A stretch of DNA of 64,000 nucleotides, taken from the NCBI GenBank assembly GCA_940671915.1, contig CALNVZ010003426.1:38458664-38522663 (forward strand). Reading direction: 5' to 3'. Every line of letters starts with the position of its first letter. Position 1 is the stretch's first letter. The DNA comes from Paracentrotus lividus (Eukaryota; Echinodermata; Echinoidea; Camarodonta; Echinidae). Below are positions 39,801 to 50,176 of the stretch, piece by piece. The notes under the pieces were generated by a model, which made no database searches, was not told where the DNA came from, and saw only the letters and a list, made by a program, of their open reading frames with translations. The position numbers and the translations under genes were made by a program.

Positions 39801-42800
39801 TACTGTAAATTTGGTCTTTTGAAAGTCTCATGAAAATTCAATCATTATTTTTTCTGCAAATGAGAAATAATGACCTAAAAAAGTAACGCGTGGGACATGC
39901 CAATTTTGTACCATCCCTCATTTGCATATTTAATTAGTTGAGAAACTGGAAATCATAGTCATGATAACTTGTCATTCTGACTGTAGGGTTCCAGTAATAT
40001 TGGGATAGAAATGTGTAAAACTTTAAAGATATCTTTTATAAAAGCCAAAATTGTTAATGTCCCACGCGTTACTCAAATTTTTAATTTATGCAAATGTATT
40101 CATTTATTATTGGTCATTCATGAGCATTTTTTTTTTCTCGTTATAAAATTCTTGTACTTTAACATCTTGGCTTTCAAATGACACCAAGTTTGTCTTTTTT
40201 TAACCATTTTGAAATTTCACTCATGAGTGATCAAATAGCTTGGACTTGCCCTATTACAAATAGTAGCCAATCAGGATCCTTGTTGCATGGATTTCTTTAT
40301 AAGTCTCACTGTGAACCAATCAGAACCATTGTTTCAAATATGAAATCCATCGTGACTCTTTAAGTTACAGGGCACACATCTGCTTTGTTTCCGAAAATAA
40401 TGTCTTATGCAAGTATTGTGAAATCTCATCTTTCCATCATAACTTACAATACAAGTACTGTACATGTACCCTCCTACAAACCTTCAAAAATCACAAACAA
40501 AATGGCAGTGTACTTACTATTCTACTGTCCTCTAAATCTGCTTTGTTTCCGATGAGGATCATAGGAAACTCGTCTCTGTCCTTGACTCTTAGGATCTGTC
40601 TATGGTACTTGTAGATTTCATCAAAACTACGGCCAAGAACAGGAAGGAAACGTGATAGAGTGAGAGTATACACACCAACTAGACTCAAGGCCTAGAGATG
40701 TGAGACAATGCCGATTATCTTGAGATTAGAATAGGACCAACATGTATACAGTGCGTCCCAAAAAGAACTATACACTTTGACAAGGCCACCAAATCAAAAA
40801 TATATGATTCCTGGGGGAAAAGTTTAGATATGGGCAAGTCCAAGATAATCCGCATGTTACGTATGGGACATTTCAGAGCCTTTTACCCTCTATAAAATCT
40901 TTTTGAAGGTTAAGGTACTATTTTTCTCATCCTCATGGTAGGTATCCAAGAGAGTAATACACTGATGGGAGATGACGACATATGACCTTGACCTTTGATG
41001 CAATAGCATGAAATGTAGTGCGTTACGTATGGGACCAGAGGAATTCAAGTTTTTTAAGAAAAATTTTCAACTCCAAAACTCTCTGAAAGTATTTCACTGA
41101 TGTTTTGAAATGTTTGGTGTGATGAAAGGTCCAACCCTCTAGTTTACTTCTGTAAAGTTTGGAGTCATAATGATTGTCACTTTTTTGTAAGCCTTTGTAA
41201 AGTCGGAGAGGACGTGTTACGTATGGGACAGTTACGTATGGGACAATTTGTCCCCATAGAGAATGCACACAATTTGATCCATATTTCTAAATCAATATTT
41301 TTTTCAAATATGGAATAGCAAAAGATTTTTTTCTTTTAAAATGTTGTATTGGAACATATTCAATAGGATTTTAAAAGAAATTGACAATTCCCACTATTCA
41401 TTCTATGTTATTCATTGTTTTGTGAATTTCTTATGTATTCTATTGTTTTTTATATTTTCATATTTTCCATTATTGCCAAATTTTTTGTTTAATTTTTTCA
41501 TGGATCAAGTATCATGGCAAAGCAAACTTTATAAACTCCAGAAAATGTGAATAAATCACTTTTTGGAGCACTCTTAATTTTTTCTACATTCACTTTGTAC
41601 ACAAACTTCCCCATTGACATTGTGTACAAATGTCCCATACGTAACACATTTTCCCATACGTAACAATATTTTAATTAACTATAAATTAAAAAAGTCAATT
41701 AAATTTTCAAAAACTTAAACTGGTATTATACTGTCCCACTGAATAAATTAGAACTTCCCAGAGTTGCAACAATTCAAGTGTTGTATTCTGGGAAAAACTT
41801 AACAAAATTCCTCAATTGTTACGTATGGACATGTCATGCTGGACACGAGTAATTTGCATATTTAATTAGATTTCACCAATTTTTTTAAAAATTTTTTTTG
41901 AATGATAAGGGTCCATGTCCCACCCCATGATTGAATCTCACTAATTTGTTTTGATTTTCTATGAATTTATAAAATGTCCCATACGTAACGCTCTGTTTAC
42001 TAATTATGCAAATTAGATGCCCGAAATTGCATAAATTTGCATATTAACAAATTTTTCTTAATGAAATCTGAGGTTTGACATTTAGGCTTTCATATTCTAC
42101 CAAAAACCTCCTTCATTAGACAAAGATGAAATTTTGTCTTTTGAGGGACATTACTCTGGACTTGCCCATATTATATAAAGCTCATATCCTAAACTATCAT
42201 TATGACACAAAAATTCTGAAAATAACGCATTCTTCAGTGAGCAATGCCCACTTTTATGATTGACAAAAAAAAAACAGCCTGCGCAGGAATTCGCTATTCA
42301 TTTATCCCCTGGGTATGCACGCCAAGAAGGATTCAAGTAATAGTGAATAAATCAGCTAACAAAGACAAAAATAAACTGAAGTCAGAGCAAAAATCAATGA
42401 TATGAAAACAAAATGGTGAAAAGCTACATTTTGCATAATACTGATTGTTTATTCTGACTTTTGAATATATCTTTTACTCTGTTACCTGATTCATTCCGTT
42501 ATCTCTTTGAATCCTTCTTGGCATGCCATACCGAGGTGGTAAATGAATAGCGAATTCCTGCGCAGGATATTTTTGTGTCCTTCATAAGAGTGGGCATAGC
42601 TCACTGAAGAATGCGTTATTTTCAGAATTTTTTGTGTCATAATGATAGTTGAGGATATGAGCTTTATTATACATCTATACCTTTTCCTCAAGAATCATAT
42701 ATTTTTAATTTGGTAGCCTTGTCAAAAGTGTATAGTTCTTTTTGGGACGCACTGTATATCCCTAAGTTTGTTCATTTGTCTATGACTGAATTATATTCAA

Positions 42801-45800
42801 ATAAAATATCACATTCAAACATTACTTGGCCCTGACTTCATTCATGAGATTAAGGCTCTTTGTACTACAATAACGTAAGGTAATTTAAGTAACTTTATTA
42901 AAATGGTCAATGCACTTGTTACATGTATACTCCTTTTGTATGAGGTACTATCTAGTATGTCAAATTATTACTTGGAGTTGAGTTTTTATAGCATCCTTTG
43001 GGTTTTACAGGTAAGTCATCACTATTCAAAGTTTTTGGCAAAAAAAAACCATCACTGTTTAAAGGAATATGATCGAAAGACGTCTACCCAGTGAAATGAT
43101 AATGTAATTTTTAAATGACACTGTTTAAATCATAAAAGAATTCTTTGAGAAACTTATTGATCTACTTTCGTTACCTTGTTCTATTTGTGAGAGCAAAAAC
43201 AAGTAGAAATCCATCTCCCGTCCTCATGTATTGTTCTCTCATTGCACTGAATTCATCTTGCCCTGCTGTGTCTAAGACTGTGGGGGGGGGGGGGCAAAGA
43301 AAAAGTATAGGGTTAATATATTACACTATTTCAAAAGTACATGGTATATAGTATAATTCTAAAGGCTTTTAAACAACCTGGCTTTGAACAGTATAGCATA
43401 TATCCCACTGCAGCATACACATAGTAATATTGCTTTATTGTTCACAAATCTGAGCCTTGGAACATTAAAGGGACCTGAAAGTCGGAGATCATGGGGAATG
43501 CGCGTTTTTCCTGAGCTCCATTGACTCGTACACAATCGACAGTGGCTTACGCATGGGTCGGCCTACTGGGGATTAACATTCGGACAGCACGAACATAACG
43601 AAGTTGACCGAATTCAGTCAGTAAATAGAGTCCTCAACAAATAGTTTATAGACTCTCAACGGGTCTCTCCGTACAAATTCAAAGAGAGGACTTGTATAAT
43701 GCTCCATTTCTAAAACAAAACATATGTAGGTTAGATTTACTTCGGAATTCTGGTTAGTTAGTCTAGCCATGAAGGATTAACCGGATTAACTCCAGACGGG
43801 TTGGCGCTGAAGATTACGCAACACGCCTCAGGCTCTGATTGGAATGTTATTATTTCATTCGAGATAAGGTGATTTCCCCATGTTTTATCAAAATACGTCC
43901 CTTTAATCATTGATAGCACTTCTGCTGCTTTAAGCTTTCATTTTACCCTTCTTTACTATACCTACATACATATTGTTGGATGAGAAAATAGAAAACATCC
44001 TTCTTTTTGCCGATTCATTTTATTCATTATTGCATGAAATTTATAAGCCAAAACTTGAATTATTAGAATTATAGTTAGACATTAATGAGCTTTATTAGCA
44101 ATCAAATAAAAATGATTGATGGTAACCACACCTGACGAACACGCTCCAGCCAACTTTGTATAAAAAGAAAATCAGTCTTTATCGGGTTAATACTCAAGAT
44201 CAATAATGAACATAGCCAAACAAACAAAAACAAATACCGGTTCCTGTGATTGGTATTTACATGCAGTGTTTACCTGACCAATTTTGGTTAAAAAATGGGG
44301 GATGTGCACACCACTACATACTTGTACTTTTGGTACAATTCTTCTTTTCTTTTGAAATTATGACCAAATATTGGTCCTGCTTGGTAGGACAAGTTTAATA
44401 GTAAGCAGTAAAGCAGCAAAAGACTTCCTTTTTTGTTTCGTTAGAATAACAATATTGGGGACACCACGTGCCTGATATACACTTGGAAGTCATGGTCATG
44501 CACTGTGTACTGTAGGAAACTATGAATCATTGTCTAAACTTTAAAGGGTATCTAATTCTACTTCACACTGTATAACGTATTTAAAGCTGGTGTATAGTTT
44601 CGGGAGAAAGAAAAATTAATTTTGATTAACATTAAGATAAATTGATTGAATCCAAGAACTATAATAAAGCAAATTATAGTACTTGAAATCTCGTTTTAGT
44701 GTCTTTATTTCATAATATAAGAATAAAAAAGCTAAGTCGGGGACCCGTCTCAGGTTAGAGCTCACGTGGAAATCCTATGGGGATTCTCTTGTGCGAGTGT
44801 TAAACACAGATCGTTCGCACTAATTCACGCCGTAACCTCCGGCGTGCGAACCTGTCAGCAGAGGTATAAACGGCAGTTAATTACGCTTTTAATATTCAAA
44901 CAATTTCAATGAAATTCATCCGAAATAATGAAAGGAATGTCACAAGATCTCTCACACATATCTTTTAGTGCAATGTGGACAACATGTAACTACATGTACA
45001 TTTGATCGGTTTTGTGCCAATTTATTTTTTGTTACCAAAACTATACACCAGGTTTAATGATTTTCACTTTTCAATAACTAGAGAAAATATTAACCATTAC
45101 ATATCTATTCTTATCATGAATAATTCAGATTAATCAAACCTAATTAATTAATTAATTAGTGAAAGAAATAGCACCTACATAGCCTTTATAAGGGTTAGCA
45201 GTGGTGGGTCCAGGATTTAATAATGGATAGGGGAGTACATGTACAAAGAATATTTGCCCCCACCTGGATCCGCCCGCCACTGGTTAGGGTGGCAAATTAA
45301 AAGTGATGTACTTATTTTCTAATTCTTAAGTTAATGAAATTACCACGGAGGGAATTTAACACCCTCTAATGCATGTACATCAGAACTTTCAGTTATACAT
45401 CATATATGGTCGAATTCAAAGTGGCAAATTTATTAAAATACCATTTCAATGATTAAAAAAAACAACACTCCAATAGGTACATGTAGGCCTACACTGTAAA
45501 CACACAAACAAACAAATCACATGACAAATAATGACAGCTTTCCAGACCACATGTTCAGGTAATACACAAAACATGACTCATGTAAATAAAGGACTTGTGA
45601 CTCATGATTTGGCCATTCACATGCCAATGCTATATGGTGTATCAAGGACAAATAAACATGTTTTGTATTATGATTACTTCTAATAGTCCAGATACAAGCT
45701 CTTTTGGAAATCTTAACTGAAGGAGTGGGTGATCTTATCCATTTTTCAGATTAAAAAAAAAAAAAAAATCTTCAGATTATTACTAGACTCTTATATGTGC

Positions 45801-47211
45801 AAAAACTTACTAACTAGTGTAAATAAATGACTAACACTTAAGAAATAATTTTAAATTGTTTGTTTACATTCAAAATGCAATCATTATCAATGAGCTCCAT
45901 GTGCAAGTACCGTACATGTAAAGTATGAAATAAAATTGAATAGTGGACTGAATGATTAGTACATGTAAACCAGGAAATTACTCCAAATATTGGCACGGCC
46001 ATTTATGAAATTAATGCAAAAATAAGATATGTCAAAAATTATGTTCTGTAGAGTCATACATCTAGTATTATTCTACATGGACTTTCACCAATTCAATTGC
46101 AGCCCAAAAAAATCACATCTAGAATGTAATCTTGAGGTCTTTACATATTTGTAATTTGCTTTACATGTACATGTCCATGCACGTTGGTAGCATACAGTAG
46201 CTGTAATTTGCTGGCAGTCTTGTTATCTACTTACTAGGTATGCCTGCAATGTGAAATCCAACCGCCACCTAACCGGGTTGGAATCTCCACCCCGAGTTCA
46301 AACTCTCCTCCCATAGGTTTAACATGTAATGTAGTTTACAGGCACAAACCCATCACACGTGTCAAACAAGGTCTGAACTTGTGAGACTACATGTATCATA
46401 CACATAAACAATGTGTACTGTTAGATGCTTGTTTTTGTTGTAACCATATTTATTATTGCCTATTTTTGCTATGTACAGATTGTATGTATACATTTAGGCC
46501 TATTGGTTTTTTTGGTTTTTTTTCACTCTCTATTTTATCTCCATTGAATATTGCACCATTTCTTTAACTTGTGGTACTCTATGTTTCACATTTTGCGAAG
46601 CATTTGGGATGAAGAAATACCACCTATAGTATACCTTTAAAAAAAATAGACTCTACTTGACACTTTCCAAATTTACTAATCAACAGCCTCTGAATGTGTA
46701 AGCCTCAGTCCGAGCGTCATAAAACATGATTTGGAAAGGCAATACAATCAGAACAAGACTGTTTTACAATGTCTGGAACTCATTATATACAAAAAAAACA
46801 ATATAATTTGATTGATATGACACAAAAGAGAAAGAAAACAAATCTTCCATCACATGATACTTACTGTCTAGTTTACATACGATGTTATCTATGACGCATT
46901 GTTTTGTATAGGAGTCCTCTATCGTTGGGTCATAATCCGTTACAAAATATGACTGCAGGAGAGAGAAATAGAAAGAGAACATAATTCGATATTATAAAAA
47001 ACAATTATTTGATATAAAAAGGAATCATTACAAAATACATGAAGGATTGCAGCAGAGAGATATGTATTAAGTAAAAACAAAAATATTTACGATGGTTACC
47101 CTTTCACAAATCACAATTCATTATTCTACTGTGCGCATTACATCTGAAGACCAAAGTAAGAAGTGTACATGTAAATCAAATTGGTTTCACGTCATAAGAC
47201 CCCCCCCCCCC

Positions 47212-47256
<45 letters not shown>

Positions 47257-49069
47257 TTTATGATGAGATTTTAAATTTCTCAAAGAATGACTTTAAATTT
47301 GGCATAGTGTTGCCTGTAGCCTAGTGTCCCTAAACATAACATTTTACATAATAGTACATGTACATGTACATACTATACATTCCAAGGATATGGGGGGGGG
47401 GGAATCTTGAAAGTGCAAAATATGGTCTTCCATGCTAAGGACTGCCCTTTTTTCTAACTTGTTCTTGCATAATTTGTTTAATAATTAATGCTGAAACTAA
47501 ATACATGTATGTTCATTCAGGCAGTGAATTCAAATCACTTTACTCTTGACACTAAAATAATGCTCTAAAACATTAACACCCTTTTTTGCTCTCCCTCTGA
47601 TCAGACAATTTGATTATTACACAGAGTTTTTATGTGACATGTAAAAATGTCAGGCACTTCAGTGTCAATTGAGTGCCTGGAGTGTACATGGGGTCAAACA
47701 TGTCTCATTGGGGATCACATTGCTACTATCTTGTGTTCAGTGACAAATTTAGACAGCTGACCAACGTGTATCCAACTGTGTAAGTGTCAGATGTAATTCC
47801 CACAAGCTCCAACACGGTCCTTTCCCTAATTATGATTTGTGAAGGGTTTTTTGTTTGTTGTGGACTTCAGAGTTCAAGTTTCTTATTAATATTCCTATAT
47901 GCTTTGGAAATGCATAATACCAGGCTATTATCTAGACAAGAAACTAAGTAAACTTTGATTCAATCACACAATTTCCCGAGCTTACATAAAGTTTTGTCTT
48001 TTTAGTTCAACTTTCTAGATACACGAGATATACGGCAGATACATGTAGATCATTATTGAGAGGAAAAAACATAGTCATAAGGAGAGCCTTATTAAATCTG
48101 TATTATTTTTAGATTTGTGGATCTATTTCAAGTTATCCTTTTAATTCCCTGATCATGTTCAAGACTGAAAGACTTCCGCTAAAAGACAGCCACAATAAAT
48201 ACCAAAACGTTAATAGTAACAGCTACCCTAAACCTAATCCTACTACAAATAATGAAATCTATGCCTTGGTCTCTAGACCATTCATATTTTTTTTTTTTTT
48301 TATGGGGCAGTCACAAAAGGAAGTCTTGCCTGCTATCTTTTCCTGGATCGTACAAGAGAGGTACGATCAAGGAAAAGTTAGAGCAGAAAACAGACTACGA
48401 CTACGAGTAGGACCTTGGTTTTTTGTTTTTTTTCTTCTTCTTTCTTTTTTTATATTTTTTATCTTAATTTATTCACGGTCGAAAAGCCAAAACAGTTACA
48501 GGACTGGTTTCCATTAATTGGGGCCATGATGAAAATACAAATATTTCAATAGAGGACTGTGACCTGTGTCACGCCAATCATGCTTGACACAGTGACTGAT
48601 TAACAAACCAAAGTCCAAACTTCCAACGAAGCAAAATGACATGCAAAAATAATACATCAAAATAAATAAAATAAAGGAACTCTTAGTCTTGGCTTTGCCT
48701 TATTATTAGACAGTTATATCATAATCATCACCATTGATTGTGAGTATAAACGGAAAACAAGACATTAGACAGTCCTACAAGTAAATTGTACAGTTTGTTG
48801 TTTTCTGGATTAGGTCATCGACCCAGAAAAGACAACGGAAAGCTCAACATAAACTACGCCGAAGTGATCGGGGTAGAAAAAGCGACCGTCCGTATCACGC
48901 ACCACTGTACAGCACCAAAATTCGTTCAAAATATTCTGTACACTCACAAACTATGTTACTTTACCTGTATAAACTGTATCGTTATGGCACTTTTACCAAC
49001 ACCTCCACCTCCTACAACGACGATTTTATGCATTGGCTTGACGCTGTTACTAGATGCGTGTGATGTCAT
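32315..49069 (-). CDS. RRAS2: R-Ras / R-Ras2 (TC21)-type small GTPase, complete, 6 coding exons
   Basis: Ras-family GTP/GDP switch at the inner plasma membrane. Exons in transcription order: 49069-48965, 46952-46865, 43277-43175, 40626-40518, 33239-33121, 32393-32315. Junctions are AG/GT and join in frame to 200 residues; human R-Ras2 has 204. Landmarks: P-loop GGGGVGKS at 20-27; effector loop YDPTIEDSY at 42-50, inside a stretch matching R-Ras2 ([20 protein letters not shown]); DTAGQ at 67-71 with catalytic Q71; NKAD at 126-129; ASAK at 155-158; C-terminal CCIL. The basic tail is shorter than in vertebrate R-Ras2. The ATG at 49069 is the first in frame before the P-loop. Oddities: an all-C acceptor tract before exon 3, broken copies of the ends of exons 4 and 5 in the following introns, and an inverted copy of exon 1 at 54219-54318. 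Confidence 0.95.
32954..33001 (-). pseudogene. duplicated 3' part of RRAS2 exon 5 plus donor
   Basis: On the - strand this reads [15 protein letters not shown] then GTACAT, a copy of the end of exon 5 (33121-33170), 170 bp downstream in intron 5. Bases further 5' in the exon are not matched, and there is no acceptor. Confidence 0.8.
33463..33705. repeat. dispersed repeat with CAGGGTTCCCA terminus
   Basis: It starts CAGGGTTCCCA and contains TTCCCTGATGGATTTTA, TTTTCCCTGATA and TTTTCCCTGCTTTCCAGG. It is the same family as 1-339; a weak relative lies at about 8235-8350. It is in RRAS2 intron 4. A poly-A run of about 35 bases follows at 33826-33860. Confidence 0.5.
34560..35520. repeat. TGTACA/TACATG palindromic microsatellite cluster
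   Basis: Runs of ACATGTACATGTACATG occur near 34825-34850, 34930-34955, 35060-35085 and 35388-35420 in RRAS2 intron 4. The motif is self-complementary and recurs throughout the window at low copy. Confidence 0.75.
35668..35828. mobile_element. MITE, TIR AGTGGC(A/G)GATCCAGG
   Basis: AGTGGCAGATCCAGG at the left faces CCTGGATCCGCCACT at the right, about 160 bp apart. GGGGCGCC..CCCCCTC and GGCGCCCCCTC are mirrored inside. Family relatives are at 45203-45287 and 50765-50925 (and its palindromic copy near 52390-52550). Confidence 0.7.
36060..37200. repeat. GTCTAATTCC(C/A)ACTTGG repeat interrupted by a nested element
   Basis: Left flank 36060-36300 carries GTCTAA/CACTTGGT words on +. Right flank 37030-37200 carries the complementary ATTAGAC/ACCAAGTG words. 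The two halves are inverted around the element at 36326-37019. The same family occurs at 23560-23710. Confidence 0.55.
36326..37019. mobile_element. element C: TIR GGGCCATTCCACGGT, motif GTAACTCGCGTTAC
   Basis: A 15-bp terminal inverted repeat (GGGCCATTCCACGGT / ACCGTGGAATGGCCC, as GACCGTGGAATGGCCC at the right). Flanks are ATTC (36322-36325) and ATTT (37020-37023), a possible 4-bp target duplication with one mismatch. The motif GGYAACTSGCGTTAC occurs near 36338, 36474 and 36637. It appears related in design to the elements at 37995 and 40832. There is no transposase. Confidence 0.65.
37720..37962 (-). pseudogene. two duplicated fragments of the RRAS2 exon 4 end plus proximal intron
   Basis: Both fragments match the exon 4/intron 4 boundary at about 40465-40541. 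On + the first reads CCTTCAAAAATGGCAAACAA, AATGGCG.., TATTCTATTGTCCATTAGAT (37737-37815). The second is CCTCCAAAGATTGCAAGCAA, AATGGCG.., TATTCTATTGCAGATCTATG (37911-37962). Only about 20 nt of exon remains in each, and the donor (GTAAGT) is mutated. They lie in the downstream intron, about 2.6 kb from the exon, separated from it by element A. Confidence 0.6.
37995..40251. mobile_element. element A: TIR GGGCAA(T/G)TCC, array of GTAACGCGTGGGAC
   Basis: The ends GGGCAATTCC (37995) and GGACTTGCCC (to 40251) are flanked by TATT on both sides (37991-37994, 40252-40255), a 4-bp target duplication. Seven full copies of GTAACGCGTGGGAC are present: + orientation at about 38176, 38371 and 38387, - at 39696 and 39716, + at 39893, - at 40059. 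A partial copy is at 38014. No coding capacity is recognised. It carries a nested element at 38665-38825. It is in RRAS2 intron 4. Confidence 0.75.
38665..38825. mobile_element. MITE, TIR GGACAACTACCCC
   Basis: Left: GGACAACTACCCC, GGACAATTACCCC and again GGACAACTACCCC. Right: GGGGTAATTGTCTGGGGATA then GTTGTTCT. It is inserted inside element A. The same termini occur at 6608-7620 and, degraded, near 29630-29720. Confidence 0.6.
40749..42754. mobile_element. Tc1/mariner-type foldback element carrying element B
   Basis: The left end CAGTGCGTCCCAAAAAGAAC is inverted at the right end (GTTCTTTTTGGGACGCACTG), each flanked by TA. Homology continues inward (TATACACTTTGACAAGGC; AAAAATATATGATTC). Further in, 42172-42330 and 42515-42670 are inverted copies (GCTCATATCC, ATAACGCATTCTTCAGTGAG, CTGCGCAGGAATTCGC). 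TA target duplication and this terminus type fit Tc1/mariner. No transposase frame is seen. It is in RRAS2 intron 3. Confidence 0.8.
40832..42167. mobile_element. element B: TIR GGGCAAGTCC, array of GTTACGTATGGGAC
   Basis: Perfect 10-bp ends GGGCAAGTCC / GGACTTGCCC with a 4-bp target duplication ATAT (40828-40831, 42168-42171). Eight copies of GTTACGTATGGGAC or its complement lie at about 40856, 41021, 41216, 41230, 41632, 41651, 41819 (one base missing) and 41976. It is inserted into the foldback element at 40749-42754. It has the same layout as element A but a different core (ACGTAT instead of ACGCGT). Confidence 0.8.
43469..43902. mobile_element. TTAA-flanked MITE, TIR AGGGAC
   Basis: TTAA (43465-43468) then AGGGACCTG at the left; TACGTCCCT then TTAA (43903-43906) at the right. 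The interior is GC-richer than the surrounding intron 2 of RRAS2 and non-coding. Confidence 0.6.
44585..45053. mobile_element. TTAA-flanked MITE, TIR AG(C)TGGTGTATAGTTT
   Basis: TTAA then AGCTGGTGTATAGTTT at the left; AAACTATACACCAGG then TTTAA at the right, about 470 bp apart. The interior has a GC-rich hairpin-like stretch (GTTCGCAC.., GGCGTGCGAACC) near 44813-44855. RRAS2 intron 2. Confidence 0.65.
45203..45287. mobile_element. short MITE of the CAGTGG..GATCC(A/G) family
   Basis: CAGTGGTGGGTCCAGG faces CCTGGATCCGCCCGCCACTG within 85 bp. Relative of 35668-35828. Confidence 0.5.
47201..47250. repeat. poly-C/poly-A tract
   Basis: About 12 C then about 38 A in RRAS2 intron 1, mirrored as poly-T/poly-G at 55959-56001 in the other palindrome arm. 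Confidence 0.9.
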
Positions 49070-49228
49070 GCTGAATTCCGATACATTAAATCCAATAATT
49101 AGATCTCCTTTTATCGATATTTCAGTACAGTCTGTCCAGTGTATTTCCTCCTATGCGAAATCGCATGTTAAAAATGCATGCAATGTTCGGGTATCTGTTC
49201 AAAACTGACTTCAGCTAGCTTGCCAAAC

Positions 49229-49236
49229 CCGGAAGT
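49229..49236 (+). promoter_or_regulatory. candidate ETS-family site near the RRAS2 start
   Basis: CCGGAAGT, a consensus ETS/GABP core, lies about 160 bp upstream of the RRAS2 ATG. In the palindromic copy (about 54055-54062) one base is lost and the core is broken. Short motif; chance occurrence is possible. Confidence 0.3.
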
Positions 49237-49270
49237 ATGGAGTGCACACACTATAGTAGTGCAAGATGTG

Positions 49271-50176
49271 CATATTACATGTGCCTACGGGATCCAGACA
49301 ACTCGCCCACCGGACAACCCGACCCTGGACAACTCGCCGGCTACCCTGGACAACTCGCCCAAGGCGAGTTGTCCAGGGTCAGGTGCGGGATCGGACGACT
49401 CGCCCACTTTCATGTTTCTTCTTCTTTTATCAATACATTCACTGATGTAGACGAACTATTCATACTTCATGAATTATATGGGTGTCATGATTATTATTCT
49501 AATAATTTCTATTGAAGAAAAGTTAAGAATATGAAGTTTTAGGTTACTTAATATTACAAGTTTTTTTTTCCGCCTTGTGATGAGAATGACTCGAAGGTGA
49601 ACACCTGACCCGTTTTGAGATGAGCTGAATTTGCATCAAATTTGGAATAATGGTTGGTATAATTATCGGGAATTTGCTCATGTCGGGAATTTGCTCATGA
49701 TTCATGTTTAGAAATCGTTTTTCAAGTACAGAAAACTGTAAAAATAGGAAGATCTTGCTTTCAGTGATTAGGTTAACTTTTATAAAATATAATTATACCA
49801 ACCATTATTCCAAATTTGATGCAAATTCAGTTTATCTCAAAACGGGTCAGGTGTTCATCTTCGAGTTATTCTCATCACAAGGCGAAAAAAAAAACTTGTT
49901 GTAAGTAACCTAAAACTTCATATTTTTAACTTCTTTTCAATAGAAATGATTAGAATAATAATCATGACACCCATATAATTCATGAAGTATGAATAGTTCG
50001 TCTACATCAGTGAATGTATTGATAAAAGAAGAAACAGTGAAATGGCGATGTCGTCCGATCCCGCACCTGACCCTGGACAATCGCCCAAGGCGAGTTGTCC
50101 AGGGTAGCCGGCGAGTTGTCCAGGGTCGGGTTGTCCGGTGGCGAGTTGTCCCGGAACCGTGCCTACATGTAATATG
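49271..50176. mobile_element. foldback element with GACAACTCGCC repeat arms
   Basis: Arms of about 390 bp are inverted around a spacer of about 120 bp (49665-49785). Each arm tip holds several GACAACTCGCC-type units (GGACAACTCGCC, GGACAACCCGACC, GGACGACTCGCCC). A perfect hairpin, ACCCTGGACAACTCGCC and its complement separated by CAA, sits at 49343-49379. It is directly upstream of RRAS2. A second copy is in the other palindrome arm. Confidence 0.75.

Noticed and set aside
48155..48517. 120-codon frame inside RRAS2 intron 1
   Set aside because: It has a poly-T-derived Phe run, no family resemblance, and is not preserved as a frame in the inverted copy.
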